Translations under genes and position numbers: made by a program
Part shown: positions 39,655-49,010 of the stretch, piece after piece
Numbering within the stretch: the first letter of the stretch is position 1
Layout of the letters: every line of letters begins with the position of its first letter
Source of the DNA: Pseudoalteromonas lipolytica
GTDB lineage: Bacteria > Pseudomonadota > Gammaproteobacteria > Enterobacterales > Alteromonadaceae
Length of the DNA: 64,000 nucleotides
Assembly: GCF_001306915.1 (NCBI RefSeq)
Contig: NZ_LJTC01000001.1
Span: 33,328 to 97,327 of the forward strand
Direction: 5' to 3'
Notes under the pieces: model-generated
The model's database searches: none
Told to the model about the DNA's origin: nothing
The model's input: the letters and a program-made list of their open reading frames with translations, nothing else

Positions 39655-40242
39655 TTAAAAGCGGTAACTAAAACCGATGTTTGTTTGAAATTGGTTTAAT
39701 ACATCACCATCAAAGTGCCATAGACATTGGCTGTCTTCAGATGCTGGTAATGTGCATGATACGTTACTTGCATTATTTACAATAGTTGCCAACCAGCGAG
39801 TTTCAATATAAACCCGTGCTTGATCAGTAAATAAATACTCGGCGCCACCATAAAGACCTGTGGTAAAAAACGTATCGGAGTCGGCAAAGTCAGTGCTGAC
39901 ATGATTTGCGCCAATTTGGGCACCAACAAAACCTACCATACGATTTGCTAATGGTACTTCTATAGCACTTTGAAATAGCAGGTATTGCATCTCGACTTGC
40001 TTGTTGGTTTGGTCTTTCATGTCGAGTTTGGTAGCTGAATAAAAGAAGCCATAGCGGGCATTATTAAGGGTTCTATCTAGGCTGACAGTAAAATGGCTGT
40101 CATCCTCAAGCTCAATTTTTAGGTTTTCTTCGGTTTGCACTGAGTTAGTAAAGTTTTTGCCGAAACCAGCGCTAATAGAGTAGCCAGCGTGAGCAGTGCT
40201 ACTTAAGAACATTAAACACAGTAAACCAAGCGATTTTTTCAT
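39655..40242 (-). CDS. Small outer-membrane beta-barrel protein
   Basis: Protein of 195 aa with a signal peptide (about residues 1-19, ending AHA), alternating amphipathic strands and a terminal aromatic residue (GFSYRF), as in eight-stranded barrels. It has two cysteines (near 165 and 174), perhaps disulfide-bonded in a loop. It resembles OmpA/OmpW-like barrels only in shape; I do not recognise a specific family. It may be co-transcribed with the tautomerase gene downstream. Confidence 0.75.
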   Translation of the reverse strand: MKKSLGLLCLMFLSSTAHAGYSISAGFGKNFTNSVQTEENLKIELEDDSHFTVSLDRTLNNARYGFFYSATKLDMKDQTNKQVEMQYLLFQSAIEVPLANRMVGFVGAQIGANHVSTDFADSDTFFTTGLYGGAEYLFTDQARVYIETRWLATIVNNASNVSCTLPASEDSQCLWHFDGDVLNQFQTNIGFSYRF

Positions 40243-40345
40243 TGTTTAGGTGCTCGTTGTTGAAGATATTTTGAGATAGTATTGAAACATAGCAAGCAAA
40301 TCGTTGTAAACGGACAACTATCGCTTTTTAATAAGGAACACTAGG

Positions 40346-40816
40346 ATGAAGTTACTAAAATTAGCTGCACTTACTGCGCCACTGATTTTGTTGAGCGGTT
40401 GCTCGGATGATGCAGCTTCGGTGAGTTTGGGGCTATTCACTACCAAAGATATTAAAGTGGTATCACAACAAGACCCGCTTATAAGCGGTGTTACTTGCCA
40501 TATTAGCCATATTGAAGCGAATCTTGATTTTGCTGATCCATCTGATATGTCTATTGCTTGTCGTCAAACAGGACCTATAACCGCTGAACAATTACAACAA
40601 ATTGACCGCAGTAAATCGGGCGAAGTGGTGTTTAAGTCATCGAAAAGTATTTTGTTTAAGTCGTTAAAAGTGCGTCGTATTTATGATGCGCCAACACGCA
40701 CTTTATTATATTTGTCTTATTCAACGAAAGAGTCGAGCGGCAGCCATCATCATGCTTTATCAACCGTGCCTCTTTACAATACGGATGCATGGCAGTGGGC
40801 ACAATCACAAGAGTAA
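40346..40816 (+). CDS. creA: CreA-family protein, predicted lipoprotein
   Basis: Protein of 156 aa matching CreA, a conserved exported protein of unknown function. A signal peptide ends in a lipobox-like LLSGC with cysteine 19, so it may be lipid-modified. The core VGLFTTKDIKV-like region and GVTCHISH...DPSDMSIACRQTGPI, with two cysteines, are the family signature. The next gene starts 3 bp after its stop, so the two are probably translated from one mRNA. Confidence 0.88.
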   Translation: MKLLKLAALTAPLILLSGCSDDAASVSLGLFTTKDIKVVSQQDPLISGVTCHISHIEANLDFADPSDMSIACRQTGPITAEQLQQIDRSKSGEVVFKSSKSILFKSLKVRRIYDAPTRTLLYLSYSTKESSGSHHHALSTVPLYNTDAWQWAQSQE

Positions 40817-40819
40817 TTT

Positions 40820-41602
40820 ATGTTAGCGTTATTTAAGTCAGCCCCACTTGTTGATGAGCAAGAGCAGCAGTGGTTAATCGATACCTTTTTATGGGCTGTT
40901 GAACACTTTGATAGTGAATATTTTTTAAAACACACACAAATCATTTTACCTAACGGGCAGTTCTTTCCGGATAGGGTATCGAGCGTCAGTGAAATGGCTG
41001 AAAAAGTATTTAGCCGAGTTGTTGATTATGCGGGGATGCAGGCGTGGCCAATTAACTTAGTTGCGCCATCTGGGCTTACACCTCAGGTGTTTCCGCATTT
41101 TGAATTTCAAGACAATTTACGCGGTAGCGAGGCGAGTTTAATTGTGCCGGCAAATCATCCGGTGAATATCTCGTTTAACCCGAACCAAATCAATCAACCG
41201 CAAGATTTAGTGGCAAGTTTTGCTGGTACCTTAGCAACCATTTTGATTCACCATGTAGGTGTATTACCGCCCGGTGGTAAAGAGTACTTACCGCAAGCGA
41301 GCGATGCGTTGGCATGCTATTTAGGCTTTGGGGTGATGATGAGTAATACGGTGTATCAATTTAAAGGAGGCTGCGGCTGCGGTTATAACCCTTATGCTAA
41401 TCGCCAAGCGGCGCTGACTGAGCCTCAAACGCTATTTATGCATGCGCTAGTTACGCATTTTAAAGGGGATAATCAGTCGAAGAAGTTTTTAAAACCCCAT
41501 TTACGCAGCCAATATAAAAAAGCGCAAAAGCAAATTAAAGCATTGGTGAGTGACAGTGCAAATCCGTTGTTATTAGCATTAGATGAACAAGCAGTAGGGT
41601 AA
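40820..41602 (+). CDS. Conserved hypothetical protein with a GGCGCGYNPY motif
   Basis: Soluble protein of 260 aa without a signal peptide. I do not recognise a family. Visible features: a helical N-terminal part, a central IVPANHPVNISFNPNQINQP stretch, a HHVG motif near residue 150, and a conspicuous GGCGCGYNPYANRQ around 189-202 whose two cysteines and nearby histidines might bind a metal. The C-terminus is basic and helical (RSQYKKAQKQIKAL). It is tightly packed between creA and the exporter gene. Confidence 0.7.
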   Translation: MLALFKSAPLVDEQEQQWLIDTFLWAVEHFDSEYFLKHTQIILPNGQFFPDRVSSVSEMAEKVFSRVVDYAGMQAWPINLVAPSGLTPQVFPHFEFQDNLRGSEASLIVPANHPVNISFNPNQINQPQDLVASFAGTLATILIHHVGVLPPGGKEYLPQASDALACYLGFGVMMSNTVYQFKGGCGCGYNPYANRQAALTEPQTLFMHALVTHFKGDNQSKKFLKPHLRSQYKKAQKQIKALVSDSANPLLLALDEQAVG

Positions 41603-41608
41603 TATTGA

Positions 41609-42229
41609 GTGCAGTATTTAGATGAGTTTTTATTGATAGCCATTGCTCACTTTTTTGCAGTAGCAAGCCCAGGCCCTGACTTTGCAATTGTACTAAAGCA
41701 AAGTATTCAACAGGGTCGTAAAAATGCACTTTGGACCAGTGCTGGGGTTGGTGCGGCTATTTTGCTGCATATTGCTTATTGTGTATTAGGTGTGGCATTA
41801 ATTTTATCCCAGTCACCTAGCTTATTCATGGCTTTAAAATACCTTGCAGGGGCTTATTTGGCTTACTTGGGTGTGCATGCTTTACGAAGCGCAAAACCTA
41901 GCGATAGTAAACAGCAACCCCTTGCTCCTGCTGAGCCTGAATCTGTGTATAAAGCATTTCGACGCGGCTTTTTTACCAATGCCCTTAATCCCAAAGCAAC
42001 ACTGTTTTTTATGTCGTTGTTTACTCTTGTAATAAGCCCTGAAACACCTGTTGTAGTGCAGGCTGGTTATGGCATGTATATGGCAATGGCGACTTGGCTG
42101 TGGTTTTCATTTTTATCATTGGTGTTATCAAAAGCATCAGTGCGAGCATTTTTCTTAAAAAGCGGATACTGGTTTGATAGAGGCATTGGCGTGATCTTAA
42201 TTGCCTTAGCTATTCGCGTTGTTGTGTGA
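41609..42229 (+). CDS. LysE/RhtB-family amino-acid exporter
   Basis: Membrane protein of 206 aa with about six hydrophobic helices. The N-terminal FFAVASPGPDFAIVLKQSIQQGRKNALWTSAG-type segment and NALNPKATLFFMSLF are signatures of the LysE/RhtB family, which exports amino acids such as homoserine, threonine or lysine. The start is GTG at 41609, 7 bp after the preceding stop. The substrate cannot be told from sequence. Confidence 0.9.
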   Translation: MQYLDEFLLIAIAHFFAVASPGPDFAIVLKQSIQQGRKNALWTSAGVGAAILLHIAYCVLGVALILSQSPSLFMALKYLAGAYLAYLGVHALRSAKPSDSKQQPLAPAEPESVYKAFRRGFFTNALNPKATLFFMSLFTLVISPETPVVVQAGYGMYMAMATWLWFSFLSLVLSKASVRAFFLKSGYWFDRGIGVILIALAIRVVV

Positions 42230-42236
42230 GGTAAGT

Positions 42237-42752
42237 ATGGCGTTATATAACTTTTCATTTGGTTCAAATATGTCATCGAGCAGATTGCTGGCAAGGTTAC
42301 CTGAAGCAAAGCGGGTAGGCACAGCTATTCTAAAGGGCTATGAGTTGACGTTTGATATGGTCAGTACCGACGGCTCTGCGAAATGCAGTGTGCGTAAAAC
42401 AGCGCAGCAAGATGCCTTGGTATATGGTGTTGTGTATCAGTTAAACGAAGCTGAAAAGTCGATTCTTGATGATATTGAAGGGCCGCGTTATGACTGTGTG
42501 GATATCACCGTTGAACTCATCGATGGTGAGCAACTCGCAGCACATTGTTATATTGCCAACACCTTAGATGAGTCATTATTGCCATTCGACTGGTATCTTC
42601 AGCATGTTCATCGCGGAGCGCTTGAAGCAGGTGTACCAAATCATTACAGTGAAGCAATACTCGCAAGACCAAGTTGCGATGATCCAGATAAAACCCGAGC
42701 AGCGAGAGAGTTCGCTATTCACAACAATAAAAATCACCAAGGGACATTATGA
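42237..42752 (+). CDS. Gamma-glutamylcyclotransferase-like protein
   Basis: Protein of 171 aa of the GGCT/AIG2 fold, which releases 5-oxoproline from gamma-glutamyl compounds. The ATG at 42237 has a GAGG site; upstream codons in frame are not supported. FSFGSNM near the N-terminus is the substrate loop (usually YGSNM), and the glutamate in LDDIEG is the likely catalytic acid. It is packed between the exporter and the serine hydrolase, and its stop overlaps the next ATG (ATGA). Confidence 0.82.
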   Translation: MALYNFSFGSNMSSSRLLARLPEAKRVGTAILKGYELTFDMVSTDGSAKCSVRKTAQQDALVYGVVYQLNEAEKSILDDIEGPRYDCVDITVELIDGEQLAAHCYIANTLDESLLPFDWYLQHVHRGALEAGVPNHYSEAILARPSCDDPDKTRAAREFAIHNNKNHQGTL

Positions 42753-44296
42753 CATTTCGTAAATTAGCCGCTGCCGCGGCGCTGTTATCGAGCTGTTCGT
42801 TTTACAGTTATGCCGATATTGATACTAAAAAAATTGAAAAAGTAATCGAAACGTCAATGGCACGTTTTGATGTGCCGGGTATGGCAGTGGCGATTGTTGA
42901 AAATGACCAAGTCGTGCTAGCAAAAGGTTTTGGTGTATCTCACCTTGATACCGGTAAAAAAGTAAATAAAGACACTTTATTCGGTATCGCGTCAAACACC
43001 AAGGCATTTACCGCAGCAGCGTTAGCTAAATTAATTGATGAAGGTAAGCTTAGCTGGGATGACAAAGTAATTGATCATCTTCCTGAGTTTCGTCTGTATG
43101 ACCCTTATGTAACACGTGAAATGACCATTCGCGATTTATTAAGCCACCGTAGCGGTTTGGGTTTAGGGCAAGGCGATTTAATGATTTGGCCAGATACTGA
43201 CAAATCAGTTGATGAAATTATCGCAGGGCTAAAATACTTAAAACCAGCGAGTAGCTTTCGTAGTAAATACGCCTATAACAACTTAATGTTTGTAACAGCC
43301 GGTGAGGTAGTAGCCCGTGTTTCAGGCATGAGCTGGAATGATTACATCGAGAAGAATATTCTTCAGCCACTTGATATGAAAAACTCACGCGCAGGTTTTT
43401 CACGTATCCCTAGTAGCAATAAAAACTGGGCGACGGGTCATATTCCAATGGATGGCCAACTTCATCCATTTTTTGTGAACTACCTTGAAGATTTCCGTGG
43501 TGCAGGTGCGATTGCATCAAGCGTGAGCGATATGAGCCAATGGCTGCGCACGCAGCTTGCTCATGGCAAAATGCCAAATGGCCAGCAGTTATTCACTGAA
43601 AAACAGCAGCAACAAATGTGGCATCCACACATCACATCAATGGCATCAAAAAGTGCTTATGAAGCTTACCACCAACAATTTAGGGGCTATGGTTTAGGTT
43701 GGAGCATTGAAGATTTCCACGGCATTAAAAAGCTAGGCCACGGTGGTGGTATCTTAGGCATGGTGTCTCAAGTGACTTTATTACCTGAGAAAAACCTCGG
43801 TATTGTTATTCTGAGTAACCAGCAAGCATTTAGTGCGCTCTCTGCAGTGACCTATGAAGTATTAGAAGATGCATTAGATCTTGAAGATAAAGACTGGGTT
43901 GAAGATCTTGCTAAAAAGCACTTTGAAGGTAAAAAAGAAGCTTACGCAAACGCAAAACCAGAAACACCTGCTGATTATCAAGCGAAACTACCAAACATCA
44001 ACTACACAGGCACGCTGCACGATAACTGGTATGGTGATGTGGTAATCGAGGAGTTAAATGAGCAGCTACGTATTGATTTTACTCATACAAAGCGTTTGAA
44101 AGGTCAGCTGGAGCATTACACCGGCAATACGTTTATTGTGAAGTGGGATGAAAAGTTACTCGAAGCAGATGCGTATATTGAGTTTCAAATGAGCCCAGAT
44201 AACCGCGTGAGTAGTGCAAAAATGCGCGTTGTCTCAACGGCGGTGACAGACTTTAGTTTTGACTTTAGAAATTTAGATTTACGCGCTAAAAAGTAA
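42749..44296 (+). CDS. Exported serine hydrolase of the beta-lactamase (class C / penicillin-binding) family
   Basis: Protein of 515 aa with an N-terminal signal peptide (about 1-22, ending SYA; a cysteine at 16 makes a lipoprotein possible). The three class C motifs are present: SNTK (S82-K85), YNN (Y176) and HGG near 331. Residues about 25-370 form the hydrolase domain; the rest (about 385-515) is a beta-rich DUF3471-like domain. It is more like esterases and D-amino-acid peptidases of the family than true AmpC enzymes, so antibiotic resistance should not be assumed. Confidence 0.9.
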   Translation: MTFRKLAAAAALLSSCSFYSYADIDTKKIEKVIETSMARFDVPGMAVAIVENDQVVLAKGFGVSHLDTGKKVNKDTLFGIASNTKAFTAAALAKLIDEGKLSWDDKVIDHLPEFRLYDPYVTREMTIRDLLSHRSGLGLGQGDLMIWPDTDKSVDEIIAGLKYLKPASSFRSKYAYNNLMFVTAGEVVARVSGMSWNDYIEKNILQPLDMKNSRAGFSRIPSSNKNWATGHIPMDGQLHPFFVNYLEDFRGAGAIASSVSDMSQWLRTQLAHGKMPNGQQLFTEKQQQQMWHPHITSMASKSAYEAYHQQFRGYGLGWSIEDFHGIKKLGHGGGILGMVSQVTLLPEKNLGIVILSNQQAFSALSAVTYEVLEDALDLEDKDWVEDLAKKHFEGKKEAYANAKPETPADYQAKLPNINYTGTLHDNWYGDVVIEELNEQLRIDFTHTKRLKGQLEHYTGNTFIVKWDEKLLEADAYIEFQMSPDNRVSSAKMRVVSTAVTDFSFDFRNLDLRAKK

Positions 44297-44307
44297 ACCA
44301 AAGTCGC

Positions 44308-44335
44308 AAAGCCACCGTTAGGTGGCTTTGTTATA
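44308..44335 (+). terminator. Terminator after the serine hydrolase gene
   Basis: AAAGCCACC-GTTA-GGTGGCTTT hairpin followed by GTTAT; the T-tract is short. Confidence 0.65.
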
Positions 44336-44364
44336 CTGGGGGAAAATAATTCAAGGAGCGTATT

Positions 44365-45285
44365 ATGAGAACGGCTGTTATCTCACATCCATTTTGTCGT
44401 AAACATAAAATGATTGAGGATCACCCCGAATGCCCTGCGCGTTTAGATGTGATCACTGACCGCTTGCTAGCAAGTGGTGTTGATATAGCAATTACTCACT
44501 TACAAGCTCCTAAAGCCAGCCGCGACGACTTTTTACGTGCTCATGATGAATCTTTGGTTAGTCACGTAGAGCAAACAATTCCCGCTGAAGGGCTTGTTGA
44601 ATTAGACGGCGACACTTGGTTGTGTCCTGATTCAATGAAAGCGATTGAACGAGCCGTTGGCGCTGGATTACTCGCCGTTGATGAAATCCTTGCTGATAAG
44701 CTGGATGCCGCGTTTTGTTCTGTTAGACCACCCGGGCATCATGCAAACCGCAGCACCTCTGCAGGATTTTGCGTTTTTAATAACCTAGCCATTGCCGTGA
44801 AGTACGCGCAAAGCAAAGGTGTAAAACGCATCGCTATTTTGGACTTTGATGTACACCACGGCAACGGCACACAAGATATATTTTTAGATGATGACACTGT
44901 GTTGTTTTGCTCTTTGTTTCAACACCCGTTTTACCCAAATACCGCCGTTGAAAATAACGCGACGTTAGTGAACTCACCGCTGCCAATTGCCAGTGATGGT
45001 AATGACTTAAAAGCTGTTTACCTTGAGCAGTGGCTACCAAAACTAAATGAATTTAAACCTGAACTATTGTTTATTAGTGCCGGGTTTGATGCTCACCTTG
45101 AAGATGACATGGCAAGCCTGAAGTTTGTTGAAGATGATTACGCATGGCTAACCACGCAATTAGCTGAATTTTGTCAGCAGCAAGGTTGCAAAGGGATTAT
45201 CTCTTATCTTGAAGGGGGCTATGCTTTATCAGCCCTTGGTCGCAGTGCCGTTGCGCACATTAAAGCGCTGGTGGATGCCCCTTAA
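44365..45285 (+). CDS. Histone-deacetylase-like zinc amidohydrolase
   Basis: Arginase/deacetylase-fold hydrolase of 306 aa, related to acetoin-utilisation proteins and acetylpolyamine amidohydrolases. RPPGHHA (about 122-128) holds the tandem catalytic histidines, DFDVHHGNGTQ (about 160-170) has the zinc ligands, and SAGFDAH supplies the other aspartate ligand. The physiological substrate is unknown. An AAGGAG site precedes the ATG. It ends in a TTAA shared with the convergent small gene. Confidence 0.9.
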   Translation: MRTAVISHPFCRKHKMIEDHPECPARLDVITDRLLASGVDIAITHLQAPKASRDDFLRAHDESLVSHVEQTIPAEGLVELDGDTWLCPDSMKAIERAVGAGLLAVDEILADKLDAAFCSVRPPGHHANRSTSAGFCVFNNLAIAVKYAQSKGVKRIAILDFDVHHGNGTQDIFLDDDTVLFCSLFQHPFYPNTAVENNATLVNSPLPIASDGNDLKAVYLEQWLPKLNEFKPELLFISAGFDAHLEDDMASLKFVEDDYAWLTTQLAEFCQQQGCKGIISYLEGGYALSALGRSAVAHIKALVDAP

Positions 45286-45575
45286 TCTACCAGCATCGCA
45301 AAGGCTTGCGCTGGTGTAAGCCGAGTAACCTTACTTAAGCAGCACACTCCTTCTTGTGCTAGATACTCTGTCACTCTATTCGCAAGTTCAACGTCAGTTA
45401 ACGCTTTCACGCTTTCTCCCTGCAAGTTGACATACAGCCCTGTTGTTAAAAGCAAGATAGCTTCTTGCTGCTGCTCTTCACTCAAACCATATACAAAGCT
45501 TTCTATATCGGCTTCATCTTCTACTAATGCTAATTCATGGTCTGAAAAAATAATCTTAGGAAATGATGAGTGCAT
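45282..45575 (-). CDS. Conserved hypothetical small protein
   Basis: Soluble, acidic protein of 97 aa with a helical middle (GLSEEQQQEAILLLTTGLYVN) and paired cysteines (GVCCLSK) near residue 78. I do not recognise a family. The frame fills the space between two well-supported genes, starts with ATG and ends in a TTAA shared with the gene before it, which supports it being real. It is divergent from the CBS-PAS-GGDEF-EAL gene. Confidence 0.6.
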   Translation of the reverse strand: MHSSFPKIIFSDHELALVEDEADIESFVYGLSEEQQQEAILLLTTGLYVNLQGESVKALTDVELANRVTEYLAQEGVCCLSKVTRLTPAQAFAMLVD

Positions 45576-45653
45576 TTATTGTCCTGTGTCAAAGCTGCCG
45601 AGGTTGAAATGATTATAATTGCCAATTCATGTAAGAACTAGGAAAGTCTACTT

Positions 45654-48158
45654 ATGAATCAACCAAGACGACATCAAAAGGTGAGTGATGTTTTTTCGCA
45701 AAAGCTGGTATCGTGTCCTGCGCATACGCCTTTGGTCGATGCGGTGAGGTTGATGCATGTTCACAATGTAACGGCGATTTTTATCAAGCATGAGCAGTCT
45801 GTTGTTGGTATTTGGACTGAGGCTGATTGTTTGAAAATTGACATCAGCAGCCCGCTCTATAAGAACCTTGCCATTCACGAGGTCATGTCTGCGCCTGTTA
45901 TTACAGTGCCGAATCAATGCTCAGTCAGTGATGCAACCCTGCGTTTTCAACAGCATGGCATTCGTCATTTATTGGTGATGGATAGTGAGAATCAGCCTGC
46001 AGGTATGTTGAACTTATCTGATATTGTGCATAACCAAGGTTTGGACCACTACCTACAATTTCGACCTATTCATGAACAGTATTGCACTGACCTAGAGATA
46101 GTTGATGCGCAAACACCGATAGAAGAGGTTGTGCAACTGATGCGTGCAGGCCGCCTTGATAGTGTACTGGTTTATAACCGAGAGCTTGAACTGCACGGTA
46201 TTATTACTCAGCGTGATATTGTTGAGCTGATCATTCAAACTGAGTGGCTAAATCCTTGTTGGCAATATGCCAGCTACCCGCTCATTGAAATTGATTGTGA
46301 AAGCAGTTTATTTGATGCGTATCGCACTATGACAGATCGTAATGTGCGTCATTTGGTGGTCAGAGATGATGAAATTTGCGGGGTAATTTCATTCGCTGAT
46401 TTGATTACTGAGATTGAGTCAGCTTATTGCTGCGAGCTTGAGCGGGCAATTGAGCAGCGTGATATTGCTTTGCAAAAGTCACAACGTAACTTGTTTTTGG
46501 CAAATAAAATTATTGATGCCTCACTCGATGGCATAATGCTAACCCGTAAAGACGGCACGATTATTCAAGTTAACCCTGCTTTTACTAAACTGACCGGCTT
46601 TGCTGAGCATGAGGTAATCGGTAAGCGTCCCAATATTTTAAGCTCTACAAAACATAGCCGTTCGTTTTATCAAAAAATGTGGCATGCCATTGAATACGAA
46701 GGGGTCTGGCAAGGGGAGATCTGCAATTGCAAAAAAGATGGTGAAGAGTTTGTTGAGTGGCTCACCATTATCCAGATTAAAGATCCTAACTTTGATGAAG
46801 TACTTTATGCGGCAATTTTTAGCGACATTACAGAGCGCAAGCGTGCAGAAGAAAAAATTGCCCAGCTCGCCTATTACGATGAATTAACCGGCCTGCCTAA
46901 TCGGCGCTTATTTCATGACCGACTCTCAATAGCTCTTAGCAGCGCCAAACGAAACCATGATCTATTAGCGGTGATGTTTATCGACTTAGACCGCTTTAAA
47001 GAGGTGAACGACAGTTTAGGCCATGACGCTGGCGATAACTTATTACAGCAAGTGGCAGAGCGTATTTTATCAATTCTTCCTGAAGGGGATACCCTTGCAC
47101 GCTTAGGTGGCGATGAGTTTGTCCTGTTATGTGAAGTAAATCGGGTTGAAACATTGCTAAACTTTGCCGAACAAGTGTTGCAGCAAGTGAGTATGCCGCT
47201 TGCTATTAACGAGCATGTAGTTGCAATTACAGCCTCAATTGGCGCTGCAGTTTTCCCTGATGATGGCGTAGATAGCGCTACGTTGCTCAAGCATGCCGAT
47301 ATTGCTATGTACCGTGCTAAAGAAGTGGGGCGTAATTCATTTCAATTATTCAAACCTGCGATGAATGCACGCTCTTTAGAGCGATTGGCTATGATGAGCC
47401 GATTACAAAACGCCATCGAAAGCGATGAGTTTGAGCTTTATTTCCAGCCTAAGCAGCAGTTAAATTCTGGCAAAATTTTAGGGGTAGAGGCACTGTTACG
47501 TTGGCATGAGCCAAATCTTGGGGTGATATCACCCGCTAAATTTATTCCTCTTGCTGAAGAGCTTGGCCTAATTGTGAAACTTGATTTATGGGTCATCGAG
47601 CAGGCCTGTAAAGAGTTAGAAAAGTGGCAGCAACAAGGCATTGAAGCAGGGCGCTTAGCAATTAATATTTCGGCTAATCACTTACGTCAGGGGCAATTAG
47701 CGTCGAATGTTGAGCGCTTACTCGAGCGTTACGATGTAGACCCTCACAAGCTTGAAGTAGAGCTTACTGAAAGCTGTTTTATCAGCCACTTTAGTGAAGC
47801 TAAGCAAGAGTTACTCGCGCTTAAAAAGCTAGGTGTGCATATAACGTTAGATGACTTTGGCACGGGCTACTCGGCTTTAAGTTACTTAACTAAACTGCCA
47901 ATTGATACGTTAAAAATAGATGCTAGCTTTATCGCAAAAGTGCCAGATGAATACGGTAATAGTGAAATTGTCACGGCGATTATTAGCCTGGCGAAAAGCT
48001 TGAGTATTCATGTTGTCGCAGAAGGGGTAGAGAAGGTAGAGCAGTTAAATTACTTACGTTCACTTAACTGCGATACCATTCAAGGCTATTACTTTTGCCG
48101 TCCAATAGCGAAGCAGCAATGGTATGACTTTTATCTTAATACCGAAAAAAGTGCTTAA
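45654..48158 (+). CDS. CBS4-PAS-GGDEF-EAL bifunctional c-di-GMP signalling protein
   Basis: Cytoplasmic protein of 834 aa. Four CBS motifs (about residues 5-260) can bind adenine nucleotides or SAM. A PAS domain follows (about 285-400). Then come a GGDEF domain with intact LGGDEF near 484 and DELTGLPNRRLF, and an EAL domain with EALLRW near 611, DDFGTGYS and the later EGVE. Both enzyme halves look active: cyclase and phosphodiesterase in one protein. The CBS block suggests control by energy state (inferred). Its stop is shared in TTAA with the convergent DUF2797 gene. Confidence 0.92.
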   Translation: MNQPRRHQKVSDVFSQKLVSCPAHTPLVDAVRLMHVHNVTAIFIKHEQSVVGIWTEADCLKIDISSPLYKNLAIHEVMSAPVITVPNQCSVSDATLRFQQHGIRHLLVMDSENQPAGMLNLSDIVHNQGLDHYLQFRPIHEQYCTDLEIVDAQTPIEEVVQLMRAGRLDSVLVYNRELELHGIITQRDIVELIIQTEWLNPCWQYASYPLIEIDCESSLFDAYRTMTDRNVRHLVVRDDEICGVISFADLITEIESAYCCELERAIEQRDIALQKSQRNLFLANKIIDASLDGIMLTRKDGTIIQVNPAFTKLTGFAEHEVIGKRPNILSSTKHSRSFYQKMWHAIEYEGVWQGEICNCKKDGEEFVEWLTIIQIKDPNFDEVLYAAIFSDITERKRAEEKIAQLAYYDELTGLPNRRLFHDRLSIALSSAKRNHDLLAVMFIDLDRFKEVNDSLGHDAGDNLLQQVAERILSILPEGDTLARLGGDEFVLLCEVNRVETLLNFAEQVLQQVSMPLAINEHVVAITASIGAAVFPDDGVDSATLLKHADIAMYRAKEVGRNSFQLFKPAMNARSLERLAMMSRLQNAIESDEFELYFQPKQQLNSGKILGVEALLRWHEPNLGVISPAKFIPLAEELGLIVKLDLWVIEQACKELEKWQQQGIEAGRLAINISANHLRQGQLASNVERLLERYDVDPHKLEVELTESCFISHFSEAKQELLALKKLGVHITLDDFGTGYSALSYLTKLPIDTLKIDASFIAKVPDEYGNSEIVTAIISLAKSLSIHVVAEGVEKVEQLNYLRSLNCDTIQGYYFCRPIAKQQWYDFYLNTEKSA

Positions 48159-48964
48159 CCTAGGCTAATTTCGTAAGAAGTAAACTTACGAATATTAATG
48201 ACGCCAGTATCAAAAATTAAGTACTGGCCCTTAATGCCTTTTAAAATACCTGATACTTCTGGTGCTTTATCAAAATTAAAAGAGCTGATTTTGCTTGGGT
48301 ATTCACTTACTGGGTAGTCTAGCTCAACCACCTCTTCATCGAGCTTTTCAATGGCTGTTGCGCCAAATAGCTCTGCAAGTTCACTTAACTTAGCATCAAT
48401 TTGTGGGATCAACTCTGCAGCAGCGGCTTTTAAATCAATCGCTTCAGATTGGCCTTTTAGCATGTTTCGCCAATTGGTTTTATCTGCAATAAACTCGGCT
48501 AAGGCAACCTCAACTAAACCCGATTGAAGACGGGTTTGTACTTTGAAGATAGGTAAAGCTTGCGTCGCACCTTGGTCAATCCAGCGTGTAGGAATTTGAG
48601 TATGGCGGGTAATACCTACTTTTAGGCCTGAGGTGTTGGCTAAATAAACGTAATGCGGGATCATGCAGTTTTCTTCACCCCACTGTGGCTCACGACAGGT
48701 GCCCTTATCAAAATGGCACGTTTCAGGTTTCATGATACACATGTCACAGCTAGCCAGTTTACGCATACAGACAAAGCAGTGGCCTTGAGAGTAGCTTTTC
48801 TTGGTTTTCTTACCACAGTTACAGCAAAAAATATTGCCGGTAAAAGTCAGTGTGAGTGGCTTACCAATATAGTCATTTAATGAAACTAGCTCATCACCGA
48901 TAGGTAATTGATATTCGACAGGAGAGGTCAGTGTCGACTTTAATTTTCTGATCGTACCTTGCAT
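48155..48964 (-). CDS. DUF2797 zinc-binding protein
   Basis: Protein of 269 aa starting MQGTIRKLKS. The N-terminal half has many cysteines in CxxC-like pairs (CCNCGKK, CFVCMRK, CDMC, CREP, CMIP), probably binding zinc. A central HYVYLANTSGLKVGITRHTQIPTRWIDQGA segment, resembling a GIY-YIG-like fold, is the hallmark of DUF2797. The function is unknown. The frame runs further upstream into the end of the preceding gene, but the 48964 start fits the family. It may be co-transcribed with the DISM-EAL gene. Confidence 0.85.
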   Translation of the reverse strand: MQGTIRKLKSTLTSPVEYQLPIGDELVSLNDYIGKPLTLTFTGNIFCCNCGKKTKKSYSQGHCFVCMRKLASCDMCIMKPETCHFDKGTCREPQWGEENCMIPHYVYLANTSGLKVGITRHTQIPTRWIDQGATQALPIFKVQTRLQSGLVEVALAEFIADKTNWRNMLKGQSEAIDLKAAAAELIPQIDAKLSELAELFGATAIEKLDEEVVELDYPVSEYPSKISSFNFDKAPEVSGILKGIKGQYLIFDTGVINIRKFTSYEISLG

Positions 48965-49010
48965 CTTTACATGGCCCCTAAAGATGTTAAAAAAGGCAGT
49001 GTAACACGGC

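Noticed and set aside
42749..44296. AmpC-type antibiotic resistance gene
   Set aside because: The SxxK, YxN and HGG motifs also occur in esterases and peptidases; the C-terminal extra domain and HGG instead of KTG argue against a dedicated beta-lactamase.
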